From an uncultured Chloroflexota bacterium (lineage in GTDB: Bacteria > Chloroflexota > Anaerolineae > Aggregatilineales > Phototrophicaceae), in the NCBI GenBank assembly GCA_903904765.1, contig CAIVEA010000381.1, positions 1 to 6,283 on the forward strand: DNA of 6,283 nucleotides. Reading direction: 5' to 3'. The notes under the pieces are model-generated. The model was not told the DNA's origin. It saw only the letters and a program-made list of their open reading frames with translations, and searched no databases. Each line of letters begins with the position of its first letter. Position 1 is the first letter of the stretch. The translations under genes were made by a program, and so were the position numbers. Shown here piece by piece: positions 6,226-6,283 of this stretch.

Positions 6226-6283
6226 ATAGGTGTGTCGTCAGGATGTTCATCAGTGGCACAGAGGCTCTATCATCGTCATAGGG

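Noticed and set aside
6243..6281. Short ORF of 12 codons after the secreted-protein gene
   Set aside because: It is too short, has no proper ribosome binding site, and ends at the window edge. Nothing else is recognisable in 6226-6283.
1..6283. Mobile elements, CRISPR arrays, tRNA or rRNA genes
   Set aside because: I saw no transposase, no regularly spaced repeats, no cloverleaf or rRNA-like sequence, and no terminal repeats on either strand.

Overview
The window reads as one end of a bacterial sugar uptake and catabolism locus, followed by a separately controlled gene for a secreted protein. All six genes lie on the plus strand. The bacterial assignment is secure: Shine-Dalgarno sites, a Tat signal, ABC permeases and intrinsic terminators are all visible. 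The moderately GC-rich coding sequence, the Tat-exported solute-binding protein without a lipobox cysteine, and this gene repertoire suggest a Chloroflexota (Anaerolineae-like) organism. That is a guess from style; no marker gene is present.

Layout: (1) 85-816, a DeoR/AgaR-type repressor with an awkward 5' end. (2) 854-1933, a double-SIS sugar-phosphate isomerase or deaminase of the GlmS-C/AgaS/FrlB type, without a glutaminase domain. (3) 2041-3396, a Tat-exported family 1 sugar-binding protein. (4) 3414-3448, a perfect 11-bp hairpin with a T-run, between the binding protein and the permeases. (5) 3469-4341 and 4361-5299, the MalG-like and MalF-like permeases. (6) 5300-5490, an intergenic control region with a near-consensus promoter whose spacer is filled by a palindrome, then a leader ending in a second terminator-like hairpin. 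(7) 5491-6225, a Sec-secreted protein with a discoidin (F5/8 type C)-like domain and a His/Asn-rich tail.

Genes 1-5 make a coherent unit. The binding protein captures a sugar outside the cell, the two permeases carry it in, the SIS enzyme acts on a phosphorylated (probably amino or ketose) sugar, and the DeoR protein senses a sugar phosphate and controls the set. The ABC ATPase and any sugar kinase are missing, so they must be encoded elsewhere. The substrate cannot be read from the sequence.

I do not see an undescribed system of genes. The most interesting signals are regulatory: the attenuator-like hairpin after the binding-protein gene, and the operator-like palindrome plus terminator-bearing leader of the secreted-protein gene. 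Two protein-level oddities also deserve a check: the 5' end of the DeoR gene, and the loss of the GlmS-type C-terminal lysine in the SIS enzyme.
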